From an uncultured Flavobacterium sp. (lineage in GTDB: Bacteria > Bacteroidota > Bacteroidia > Flavobacteriales > Flavobacteriaceae), in the NCBI GenBank assembly GCA_947626185.1, contig CANQRD010000015.1:1-36365 (forward strand): a stretch of DNA of 36,365 bases, given 5' to 3'. Shown here piece by piece: positions 15,824 to 23,462 of this stretch. Each line of letters begins with the position of its first letter. The first letter of the stretch is position 1. The notes under the pieces were generated by a model. It ran no database searches, had not been told where the DNA came from, and saw only the letters and a list, made by a program, of their open reading frames with translations. The translations under genes were made by a program, and so were the position numbers.

Positions 15824-17788
15824 ATGGCAGGTAACATAAAACCAAACCAGAATAAACCAAAATTTAAACCATGGATTTTATACGCAAGTATAATAGTTAT
15901 ATTCATGGTTTTCAATTTTTTATCAAACGGAAGTGGAATTGGTGATTCTAAACAGCTTAGCTTATCTAAATTTTTCGAGTACCTAAATGATGGAAAAGTA
16001 GAAAAAGTAGAATTTAATCGTTCTGTAGCTAAAGTTTATTTAACAAAAGAAGCTTTAAAGAGCTCTGAGTTTGAAAATCTACAAAAAAAATCCATTCTTG
16101 GCAAAGAAAACAATGGTCCGCAATACATTACTGAGATTGGAAATTCAGAAATTTTTCAAAATAAATTAGGAGAAGCTGCAGCTGAAAATAAAATTCAAGA
16201 CTATAGTTCTGAACCTGACAGCAATTGGGGTGATCTTTTTATTAACTTCTTACCTATCATTATCATTATAGCTTTCTGGCTATTTATGATGAGAAGAATG
16301 ACTGGTGGAGGTGGTGCTGGTGGAGGTGGACAAATTTTCTCTATCGGAAAATCGAAAGCTAAATTATTTGACGAAAAAAACGATGTAAAAGTAACTTTTA
16401 AAGATGTTGCTGGTTTAGAAGGAGCTAAAGACGAAATAGTTGAAATAGTTGAGTTTTTAAAAAATCCAGAAAAATACACATCAATTGGAGGTAAAATTCC
16501 AAAAGGAGCTTTATTAGTTGGACCTCCAGGAACAGGAAAAACATTACTAGCTAAAGCAGTAGCTGGAGAAGCACAAGTACCTTTCTTCTCTTTATCTGGT
16601 TCTGATTTTGTTGAAATGTTTGTTGGAGTTGGTGCATCACGTGTACGTGACTTATTTAAACAGGCGAAAGAAAAATCACCAGCTATTATCTTTATTGATG
16701 AGATTGACGCAGTTGGTAGAGCTCGTGGTAAAAGTAATTTCTCTGGCTCAAACGATGAAAGAGAAAACACATTAAACCAATTATTAACAGAAATGGATGG
16801 TTTCGGCTCACATACAAATGTAATTGTATTGGCAGCAACAAACCGTGCAGAAATATTAGATAAAGCGCTTTTACGTGCAGGTCGTTTTGACAGACAAATT
16901 TATGTTGATCTTCCAGATGTAAAAGAGCGTGAAGCTATTTTTAATGTTCACTTAAGAAATATTAAAAAAGTTGATAATCTTGACATTGATTTCTTAGCAA
17001 AACAAACACCAGGTTTCTCAGGAGCAGATATTGCGAATGTTTGTAACGAAGCAGCTCTTACTGCTGCACGTAAAGACAAAAAAGAAGTGGATATGCAAGA
17101 CTTCTTAGATGCAGTTGACAGAATTGTTGGTGGTTTAGAAAAGAAAAATAAAATTATTACACCAGAAGAAAAATATGCTATTGCTATACATGAAGCTGGT
17201 CATGCTACAGTAAGTTGGATGTGCGAACATGCCGCTCCATTAGTAAAAGTAACCATTGTTCCAAGAGGTCAAAGTTTGGGTGCAGCTTGGTATTTACCTG
17301 CCGAAAGACAAATTGTTAGAACGGAGCAAATGCTTGATGAAATGTGTGCTACTATGGGAGGAAGAGCTGCAGAAAAAATTATTTTCGACAAAATTTCTAC
17401 AGGTGCACTAAGTGATCTAGAAAAAGTTACTAAACAAGCTAAGTCAATGGTAACAATTTATGGTTTAAATGAAAAGCTAGGAAATATTACTTTTTATGAT
17501 TCATCAGGACAAAGTGAATACAATTTTGGCAAGCCCTATTCTGAAGAAACAGCAAGAGTAATTGATCAAGAAATTTCAAAGATAATTGAAGGTCAATATG
17601 AAAGAGCACAAGCAATTTTAACAGAGCACAGAGATAAATTAATTCAATTAGCCGATTTACTATGTGAAAAAGAAGTAATTTTCAAACAAGATCTTGAAAA
17701 TATCTTCGGAAAAAGACCTTTTGAAAGTGAAGCACTAGTAGAAGAGATTATTCATGATCAACCAAATACAGATACTGAATTAACTTAG
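15824..17788 (+). CDS. ftsH: ATP-dependent zinc metalloprotease FtsH
   Basis: Membrane-anchored AAA+ protease that degrades membrane and regulatory proteins. Two transmembrane segments (about 18-33 and 138-156) flank a periplasmic domain. A glycine-rich linker (GGGGAGGGG) leads to the AAA+ domain with Walker A GPPGTGKT (233-240), Walker B FIDEID and the SRH around AATNRAEILDKALLRAGRFDR. The zinc site is HEAGH (456-460), with a downstream acidic ligand in the peptidase domain. 654 residues is usual for Bacteroidota. It is downstream of rsfS and followed by a strong terminator at 17817. Confidence 0.97.
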   Translation: MAGNIKPNQNKPKFKPWILYASIIVIFMVFNFLSNGSGIGDSKQLSLSKFFEYLNDGKVEKVEFNRSVAKVYLTKEALKSSEFENLQKKSILGKENNGPQYITEIGNSEIFQNKLGEAAAENKIQDYSSEPDSNWGDLFINFLPIIIIIAFWLFMMRRMTGGGGAGGGGQIFSIGKSKAKLFDEKNDVKVTFKDVAGLEGAKDEIVEIVEFLKNPEKYTSIGGKIPKGALLVGPPGTGKTLLAKAVAGEAQVPFFSLSGSDFVEMFVGVGASRVRDLFKQAKEKSPAIIFIDEIDAVGRARGKSNFSGSNDERENTLNQLLTEMDGFGSHTNVIVLAATNRAEILDKALLRAGRFDRQIYVDLPDVKEREAIFNVHLRNIKKVDNLDIDFLAKQTPGFSGADIANVCNEAALTAARKDKKEVDMQDFLDAVDRIVGGLEKKNKIITPEEKYAIAIHEAGHATVSWMCEHAAPLVKVTIVPRGQSLGAAWYLPAERQIVRTEQMLDEMCATMGGRAAEKIIFDKISTGALSDLEKVTKQAKSMVTIYGLNEKLGNITFYDSSGQSEYNFGKPYSEETARVIDQEISKIIEGQYERAQAILTEHRDKLIQLADLLCEKEVIFKQDLENIFGKRPFESEALVEEIIHDQPNTDTELT

Positions 17789-17816
17789 TATACAAAAACT
17801 ACACTACTTTACATAT

Positions 17817-17857
17817 AAAATCTTAACTTAAAGCTTATTTAAGTTAAGATTTTTTTT
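17817..17857 (+). terminator. Terminator of the rsfS-ftsH operon
   Basis: AAAATCTTAACTTAAA (17817-17832) is the exact reverse complement of TTTAAGTTAAGATTTT (17838-17853), followed by more T. The T-tract runs into the -7 element of the next operon. Confidence 0.85.
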
Positions 17858-17864
17858 ATCTTTG
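17857..17864 (+). promoter_or_regulatory. -7 element of the LUD-cdsA-psd-ACBP-SOD operon
   Basis: TATCTTTG directly follows the terminator T-tract. The ORF-track start (TTG at 17862) lies within it and is therefore unlikely. The ATG at 17904 fits a leader of about 30 bases. Confidence 0.6.
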
Positions 17865-17903
17865 AATTTATTATCAAAACCATATTATCTCTGTACAGTT
17901 TGT

Positions 17904-18509
17904 ATGAGTTTTCTAAAAAAGCTAATTAACACGTTTCTATCGCCAAAACAAATCGATGAAGTTGAAGAAGATAAAAGCCAATATCTTCCCGAAATTGTTA
18001 TTCCCGTAGACGAGTTATTTACCATTAACTTTAAAAACAATGGCGGCAAATTCATATACTGTGAAACTCAACAAGAACTTACAGAAGCATTTATTAATAT
18101 TTTAGTAGAAAATGATTGGTTTGAAAAAGAAGCTTTAACACATGAAAAGCAGTTTCATTCTTTACTTAAAAGTAATAATGTAAATTTTACAAACCCAAAA
18201 CATCCCTCCTTTTTTGTAGCTAGTTGTGAAAGTTTAATTGCAGATGATGGAGCAATTTTATTTTGCGAAAAACAATTAAAAGACAACAAACCACATGACA
18301 TACCTGACAATATTATTATTATTGCAGCAACAAGTCAAATTACAAGAACTAAAAGTGATGGACTTAGAGAAATAAAGAAAAAATATAGTCAGGCTATTCC
18401 TAGTAATATTACTGCTATAAATTGCTTTAACCCTTCGGCTAATAAAGATTTTTTAACTTACGGTCGATCAGCAAAAAACCTTTATTTATTATTATTAGAA
18501 GATCTCTAA
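17904..18509 (+). CDS. LUD-domain protein (LutC/YkgG-like)
   Basis: Single LUD domain, as in LutC, which with LutA and LutB oxidises lactate; no LutA or LutB gene is near. Seen in the sequence: FFVASCESLIADDGAILF and IIIIAATSQITRTKSDGLREI, both in the LUD core. From ATG 17904 the protein has 201 residues. The ORF-track TTG start lies inside the -7 element and is rejected. It is the first gene of an operon for phospholipid synthesis (cdsA, psd), with 4 bases to cdsA. The role in flavobacteria is unknown to me. No metal or iron-sulfur cysteine motif is seen. Confidence 0.75.
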   Translation: MSFLKKLINTFLSPKQIDEVEEDKSQYLPEIVIPVDELFTINFKNNGGKFIYCETQQELTEAFINILVENDWFEKEALTHEKQFHSLLKSNNVNFTNPKHPSFFVASCESLIADDGAILFCEKQLKDNKPHDIPDNIIIIAATSQITRTKSDGLREIKKKYSQAIPSNITAINCFNPSANKDFLTYGRSAKNLYLLLLEDL

Positions 18510-18513
18510 ACAT

Positions 18514-19302
18514 ATGTCTGAAACAATTAAAAGAACAATATCAGGAATAGTATATATTGTTTTGCTTATTAGTGCCACGCTTTATAGTGCGTTTAGCTTC
18601 AAATTCCTTTTTAGTATTTTCATGGTCATTGCGGCCTATGAGTTTTCAAAACTTATTAAACTCTCTAAAACACTATGCATTAGTTTATCGCTAATTGTAA
18701 TAGCTGCAATTTTTCAAACAGCAATTTATCTACCTATCAACACTTTTGTAATAGCTACTGCTTTAGTTATTATAGCTATTTCTGCTGAATTATTTACTAC
18801 TAAAAAACCCAATAGAAGTTTTCCTGTAAAATTGATTATTTTTATCGGTTATATCTTGGGCACATTTACAGCATTAATAAATTTACCCTTTACACAAGAT
18901 GGTTATAAACCGCAAATAATTATTGGTGTGCTAATTTTAGTATGGACAAATGATACCTTTGCTTATATTATTGGAAAACGTTTTGGAAAAAATAAACTAT
19001 TCGAAAGAATATCTCCTAAAAAAACAATAGAAGGATTATTAGGAGGAATATTGTTTGCAATTATAGCCTCAATTATACTAAGTTCGTATTTTACATTTTT
19101 TAGTGTGTATATTTGGATTGCAAGTGCTATTTTTGTAGGGCTATTTGGAACACTGGGTGATTTAGTAGAATCTCACTTTAAAAGAGAAGCTGGTGTAAAA
19201 GATAGCGGAAATATAATGCCCGGACACGGTGGGATACTAGATCGTTTAGACAGTATTTTATTTATTTCCCCATTATTATATATTATTTTTCAAATTCTAT
19301 AA
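18514..19302 (+). CDS. cdsA: Phosphatidate cytidylyltransferase
   Basis: Makes CDP-diacylglycerol from phosphatidic acid and CTP in the inner membrane, the branch point to all phospholipids. The signature GDLVESHFKREAGVKDSG followed by HGGILDRLDS lies at the C-terminus (about 214-248). The protein has several transmembrane segments before it. 262 residues is normal. It is followed 2 bases later by psd, which acts further along the same pathway (CDP-DAG to phosphatidylserine to phosphatidylethanolamine). The phosphatidylserine synthase gene is not in the window. Confidence 0.95.
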   Translation: MSETIKRTISGIVYIVLLISATLYSAFSFKFLFSIFMVIAAYEFSKLIKLSKTLCISLSLIVIAAIFQTAIYLPINTFVIATALVIIAISAELFTTKKPNRSFPVKLIIFIGYILGTFTALINLPFTQDGYKPQIIIGVLILVWTNDTFAYIIGKRFGKNKLFERISPKKTIEGLLGGILFAIIASIILSSYFTFFSVYIWIASAIFVGLFGTLGDLVESHFKREAGVKDSGNIMPGHGGILDRLDSILFISPLLYIIFQIL

Positions 19303-19304
19303 CT

Positions 19305-19958
19305 ATGTTTCACAAGGAAGGAACTAAAATTATTTTTTACTCTTTAGTCACAACTGTGGCTATTATCGTATTATTTGACTACTTAATTACTGTTGAATGG
19401 TTGAGAATGACGCTTTCATCGATCATACTAATCCTTTTAATTTTAGTACTTCAATTTTTTAGAAACCCCAACAGATCTGTTACTCCTAAAGAAGATATTA
19501 TTCTTGCTCCTGTTGATGGTAAAGTTGTTGTCATTGAAGAGGTTTATGAACCAGAATACTTTAAAGACAAACGTTTGATGGTTTCTATATTTATGTCTCC
19601 AATAAATGTACACGTAACAAGATATGGTTTAAGTGGATTGGTAAAATACAGTCAATATCACGCAGGAAAATATTTAGTAGCTTGGCATCCAAAAGCTAGC
19701 GAAGAAAACGAAAGAACAACAGTTGTAATTGACAACAAATATTTTGGTGATATTATGTACCGTCAAATTGCTGGAGCATTAGCAAAGCGTATTGTAAACT
19801 ATGCTAAGCCTGGAATGCAAGTAGTGCAGGGTGAAGATGCCGGATTTATTAAATTTGGCTCTAGGGTAGATTTATATCTTCCAGTAGGTACAAAAGTAGA
19901 TGTTGTTTTAAATCAAAAAGCAGTAGGTAATAAAACTGTAATTGCAAGAAAACTGTAA
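19305..19958 (+). CDS. psd: Phosphatidylserine decarboxylase, short form
   Basis: Converts phosphatidylserine to phosphatidylethanolamine. It is a pyruvoyl enzyme that cleaves itself before Ser186 in the KFGSRVDL motif (G185-S186). The APVDGKV motif (D71) and NVHVTRYG (H103) match the catalytic Asp and His of the family. Two transmembrane segments (about 9-29 and 34-51) anchor it. At 217 residues it is the short type used by Bacteroidota and some other phyla. Its stop codon TAA overlaps the ATG of the ACBP gene by one base, so translation is probably coupled. Confidence 0.93.
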   Translation: MFHKEGTKIIFYSLVTTVAIIVLFDYLITVEWLRMTLSSIILILLILVLQFFRNPNRSVTPKEDIILAPVDGKVVVIEEVYEPEYFKDKRLMVSIFMSPINVHVTRYGLSGLVKYSQYHAGKYLVAWHPKASEENERTTVVIDNKYFGDIMYRQIAGALAKRIVNYAKPGMQVVQGEDAGFIKFGSRVDLYLPVGTKVDVVLNQKAVGNKTVIARKL

Positions 19959-20224
19959 TGAATAACCAATTAGACAAAGACTTTGCAGAGGCATATAATA
20001 AAATATCAAATGAAGCTAAAAATTTAGCTCCAGATGTTATGTTACGCATTTATGCTTATTATAAACAAGCCACAAATGGGCTAAGTCATCATGATTTTGA
20101 AGACATGTCTACAGATTTAAAAAAAGCGTTTAAATTTAATGCTTGGCAACAAATTAATCATCTCTCTACAAAAGAGGCAAAACAAGAATACATTAAACTA
20201 GCTAAATCAATTCTTAAATACTAA
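19958..20224 (+). CDS. Acyl-CoA-binding protein (ACBP)
   Basis: Small four-helix protein of 88 residues that binds long-chain acyl-CoA. Visible family motifs: a helix-2 MLRIYAYYKQATNG (ACBP usually has LYxLYKQATxG), KFNAWQ (usual KWDAWN) and helix 4 EAKQEYIKLAKSI. The lysine in YYKQAT and the tyrosine in EYI are the acyl-CoA-binding positions. It lacks a signal peptide. ACBP genes are common in eukaryotes but scattered in bacteria. Here it overlaps psd by one base and the SOD-like gene start by one base, so it belongs to the lipid operon. Confidence 0.88.
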   Translation: MNNQLDKDFAEAYNKISNEAKNLAPDVMLRIYAYYKQATNGLSHHDFEDMSTDLKKAFKFNAWQQINHLSTKEAKQEYIKLAKSILKY

Positions 20225-20991
20225 TGAATTACAAATCCTTTTTATTTTATTCTTTTTCATTAATCATTGTAGTTACATTTTTTTCCTGTCATAAAAACAA
20301 TGATTTAATAGAAGTAGAAATACCTAAAAGAGAAGAGTTCATTGCACCAAAAAAATCTGAATTTGATATTTCTAATGTAAAAACTAAACAAGGCCCGTTT
20401 GAAATGTTTGTCTTACCTTACAATTATGAGGAAGTTGGCAATATATTTAATTCGGAAGAAATGAAATTGCATTATCAGATTATACATCTTAATTATGCAA
20501 ATGATCTAAATACAGCTTTGCACAGTTCTCCATTAGTAAATGATAGCCTAACCGGTATTTTAAACAAAATTACCAATACGGAAGATAAAATAGCTGATTT
20601 AGCAGGAGCCTTTTACAATCACAACTTCTTTTGGCAATCGATTTCGAAAACCAAAACAACTTCACCTAATGCAGAATTAAGTAGTTTAATTAATCAAAGC
20701 TTTGGTTCGTATTCAGCAATGAAAACAGAAATAATTGCGCAAGCAATGAATTACAAAGGCGTTGGTTGGCTTTGGTTAGTAAAAGATCGTTCCAGTAAAT
20801 TACAGCTAATAATTACTGATGATAATCAAAACCCGTTAACATTAAAGTTAGGTACACCGTTATTAGTTATCGATATTTGGGAGCATGCTTATCTAACTAC
20901 TTATAATGCAGACAAAGAAAAATATATTAAAGCACTTTTACCTCACTTAAATTGGGATTTTTCGGCAACTAATTTAGCTAAATCGCTATAA
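20224..20991 (+). CDS. Exported Mn/Fe superoxide dismutase-like lipoprotein
   Basis: Predicted superoxide dismutase with a lipoprotein signal peptide (FFSC, Cys22) and a 40-residue linker before the SOD fold, so it acts outside the cytoplasm. Metal ligands are kept: H83 (LHY), H133 (NHNFFW), D217 and H221 (DIWEHAY). The outer-sphere glutamine is Q202 in DDNQNPL, and A129 replaces the FeSOD glutamine, so it aligns with the manganese type. Second-shell residues differ: the usual His30 is I87 and Tyr166 (human numbering) is L224. The gateway tyrosine Y91 and E220 remain. It follows ACBP with a one-base overlap. Activity is likely but not assured given the changed second shell. Confidence 0.85.
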   Translation: MNYKSFLFYSFSLIIVVTFFSCHKNNDLIEVEIPKREEFIAPKKSEFDISNVKTKQGPFEMFVLPYNYEEVGNIFNSEEMKLHYQIIHLNYANDLNTALHSSPLVNDSLTGILNKITNTEDKIADLAGAFYNHNFFWQSISKTKTTSPNAELSSLINQSFGSYSAMKTEIIAQAMNYKGVGWLWLVKDRSSKLQLIITDDNQNPLTLKLGTPLLVIDIWEHAYLTTYNADKEKYIKALLPHLNWDFSATNLAKSL

Positions 20992-21013
20992 AAATTTTCA
21001 ATTAGATATAAAC

Positions 21014-21045
21014 AAAAAGGTCCGGTAACTATGTCGGACCTTTTT
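21014..21045. terminator. Bidirectional terminator between SOD-like gene and oleate hydratase
   Basis: AAAAAGGTCCG (21014-21024) pairs with CGGACCTTTTT (21035-21045), with T-runs for both strands, between two convergent genes. Confidence 0.87.
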
Positions 21046-21053
21046 TTATTTTA

Positions 21054-23012
21054 TTAATCTCTTACTCCCTTAATCCAATCTTTAAATCTAGTAAATTGTT
21101 CAACGAGGTATGATTCATGCTCTTCGTGTGCTTCTTCAGGAATATCTCCTTCTCTACCAATTGGCAAAATATGCTCATAATAAGTCCCTTTAAGAATACG
21201 TTTTAAAAGTGCTTCTCCTGCAAAAGCTTTATCATCATTTAAAGTTTTTGTAGCTTTCAATAAATGACGAATATCATATTGCATTGGGCTAATATCTGGA
21301 ACTTGTTTATTTAAATTTAAAAGTCCGTAAACTGCTAATCTAGCTGTTCTTACCGAACTTTCCATTGTAAATACAACGTCATTATTTGTTTCAACAAACT
21401 GCCCTATTAATCCAAGATTTTTACATCCTTCGGGTACTACAGCCGGACGATCACCTTTTGCTCTTGGCATAAACATTGAAGTAATATAAGGCATATATGC
21501 TGTACGTACAATTGTATTTTCAATTACATTATCAAGCTTGTCTAAAATTCCAATATGATAACATAATTCTGCTAATATCTCGTTTCCTGTACAAGCTGGC
21601 ATTGTTTTCTTGATATAATTCCCTTCTTTATCCATAAACAAAGCATATACCCAAAGAACTAACGTATCTTCTGGTTGGTCTGGAAAGTGTGGTTGTCTGT
21701 TACAAGTAAAACTCATTAACCAGTTGGAGTCTGTAATAGTAATAATACCTCCTGTTACACTCTTTCCAGAATAAGGATCATTGACAGCATATTCTTTCAA
21801 CTTATCAACAAGAGCTGATGGCTTACAAGTAAGCGTTGCAGATTCCCATGATGATTTATCTATGTTTGTGCAGAATTTTTCTGGATTACCAAAAATTGGA
21901 CTTTTTGCAGCTAAATTTTTCCACAGCATCCAACCTGGACTTTTCCCACTAGTAGAGTTATCTACTTTTTGAATTGGAACTGTTGTATTTGTTCCATAAG
22001 AAGTATCTTCTGTCATTGATCCAGTAGTAACAACAACAAAATCATTTTCAGAAATAGAAATAACTTCTTCTTTATTATTTTGTTTGGTAATCAATCCTTT
22101 TACTACTTTTCCTTCTGTATTAATTTGCAAGTCTAAATCTGTTACCAAAATATTGAATTCAAACTTCACTCCTTTTGCTTTTAAATAATCTTTTAAAGGA
22201 CGAACGAAAGTGTCATACTGATTGTATTTTGGGAATACAAGAGAGGATAAATCCTTTAAACCATCAATTAAATGAAGGAAACGGTGCATATACAACTTAA
22301 ACTCTAATAAACTATGCCAGTTTTCAAAAGCAAACATTGTACGCCAAAACGTCCAGAAGTTACTAGCTAAGAAAGTTTCACTAAAGTATTGTTCAATAGA
22401 TAAGTTATCTAGTTCTTCTTTCTTTTTAAGCAATAACTTAACAATAGCTAATTGGTCTTTTTTATTTAAACCAAACTTACTAAAATCTTGTACAACTCCT
22501 TGATTGTGAATCAATCTTGATTTTGAATAATTTGGATCATTATCATTCAATAATCTATACTCGTCTAAAACACTATAAGGCTCTGGCAATTCTAACGCTG
22601 GAATATCCTGAAACATGTCCCATAAGTTTTCATACGCCATTTCCATTTCTCGTCCACCGCGAATAAGGTAGCCATCGTGCGGATTTCCAGATCCATCTAA
22701 AGAACCACCTTCAACAGCTAAATTTTCTAAGAAAATAATATTTTCAGCAGGCATTCTTCCATCACGTATAAAATAATAAGCAGTAGCCAAACCAGCAATT
22801 CCGCTTCCTACAATATAGGCTTTTGAATTTTCTAACGATTTATTCGGAATAGGTTTGTTACGATTATAGTTTCCCATTTGATCAGCAAAAGGCATCGTCT
22901 TTTTTGCTGTATTTCTAGGAGTTTCTGTACTTCCATCTGGTTGATGATTAACGTGATTGTAATCTTCAGATGCTGCTAAAACCTTGTCGAATTTAGAGGT
23001 ATCTATTTTCAT
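21054..23012 (-). CDS. ohyA: Oleate hydratase
   Basis: FAD-containing enzyme (myosin-cross-reactive antigen family) that adds water to cis-9 unsaturated fatty acids, for example oleate to 10-hydroxystearate. The dinucleotide-binding motif is [13 protein letters not shown] (68-80). GGREME holds E122, and Y241 follows a conserved aromatic-rich stretch. Both numbers equal the catalytic Glu122 and Tyr241 reported for the Elizabethkingia enzyme. Length 652 is close to that enzyme. In bacteria the reaction detoxifies host or dietary unsaturated fatty acids. It is monocistronic, with no clear promoter in the AT-rich 270 bases upstream. Confidence 0.95.
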   Translation of the reverse strand: MKIDTSKFDKVLAASEDYNHVNHQPDGSTETPRNTAKKTMPFADQMGNYNRNKPIPNKSLENSKAYIVGSGIAGLATAYYFIRDGRMPAENIIFLENLAVEGGSLDGSGNPHDGYLIRGGREMEMAYENLWDMFQDIPALELPEPYSVLDEYRLLNDNDPNYSKSRLIHNQGVVQDFSKFGLNKKDQLAIVKLLLKKKEELDNLSIEQYFSETFLASNFWTFWRTMFAFENWHSLLEFKLYMHRFLHLIDGLKDLSSLVFPKYNQYDTFVRPLKDYLKAKGVKFEFNILVTDLDLQINTEGKVVKGLITKQNNKEEVISISENDFVVVTTGSMTEDTSYGTNTTVPIQKVDNSTSGKSPGWMLWKNLAAKSPIFGNPEKFCTNIDKSSWESATLTCKPSALVDKLKEYAVNDPYSGKSVTGGIITITDSNWLMSFTCNRQPHFPDQPEDTLVLWVYALFMDKEGNYIKKTMPACTGNEILAELCYHIGILDKLDNVIENTIVRTAYMPYITSMFMPRAKGDRPAVVPEGCKNLGLIGQFVETNNDVVFTMESSVRTARLAVYGLLNLNKQVPDISPMQYDIRHLLKATKTLNDDKAFAGEALLKRILKGTYYEHILPIGREGDIPEEAHEEHESYLVEQFTRFKDWIKGVRD

Positions 23013-23242
23013 ACTATTATTATTTATTAAAAGAATTTTATGATTAGTACTATTTTGTAAATATTGTATTTCATAAACTTAATAATTTTTTATGACAAAC
23101 TCGTTAACTAATTATAAAAAAAACATTACCTCTATCTTTTTCAAGTATTAGTAATAACAACTCTAAAAATAGCTCTGATATTTATAATAAATAATCATTT
23201 TGTCTTATTCTAAATAAATATTTTATTTTTCAGCTATTTATA

Positions 23243-23275
23243 TTTGCTATTTCAACATTAATAGTTGTATATTTG
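23243..23275 (+). promoter_or_regulatory. Promoter of tRNA-fMet
   Basis: TTTG (23243-23246), 21-base spacer, TATATTTG (23268-23275), ending 11 bases before the mature tRNA. Confidence 0.65.
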
Positions 23276-23286
23276 CACCACAAGAT

Positions 23287-23359
23287 CGCGGGATAGAGCA
23301 GTAGGCAGCTCGTCGGGCTCATAACCCGAAGGTCACAGGTTCGAGTCCTGTTCCCGCTA
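23287..23359 (+). tRNA. Initiator tRNA-Met (fMet, CAU)
   Basis: Anticodon loop CTCATAA on the stem TCGGG/CCCGA, with three consecutive G-C pairs, the hallmark of initiator tRNA. An A11-U24 pair in the D-stem is a second initiator trait. The first acceptor pair is unpaired (C1 opposite U72), which serves as the formylation signal. The encoded 3' end is GCTA, then CTAA, so CCA is added after transcription. A terminator follows at 23367. Confidence 0.93.
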
Positions 23360-23366
23360 CTAAATT

Positions 23367-23396
23367 AAAACCACTTTAAATAAAGTGGTTTTTTTT
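23367..23396 (+). terminator. Terminator of tRNA-fMet
   Basis: AAAACCACTTTA (23367-23378) pairs with TAAAGTGGTTTT (23381-23392), followed by further T. Confidence 0.82.
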
Positions 23397-23409
23397 ATAG
23401 ATATAACTT

Positions 23410-23445
23410 AAAAGCCAATGTAAACTTATTAACATTGGCTTTTTT
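23410..23445 (-). terminator. Terminator of dnaB
   Basis: AAAAGCCAATGT (23410-23421) pairs with ACATTGGCTTTT (23432-23443), 18 bases after the dnaB stop on the minus strand. The flanking T/A runs may also back up the tRNA terminator. Confidence 0.8.
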
Positions 23446-23462
23446 AAATTATATTATTTTCT

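Noticed and set aside
16201-16770. 189-aa ORF antisense to ftsH
   Set aside because: It lies entirely opposite the conserved Walker A/B part of ftsH, and its composition mirrors the sense codons. No start context or promoter supports it.
17862-17903. TTG start of the LUD ORF given in the track
   Set aside because: The codon lies inside the -7 element TATCTTTG, and the extra 14 residues have no homology to the domain. ATG 17904 fits better.
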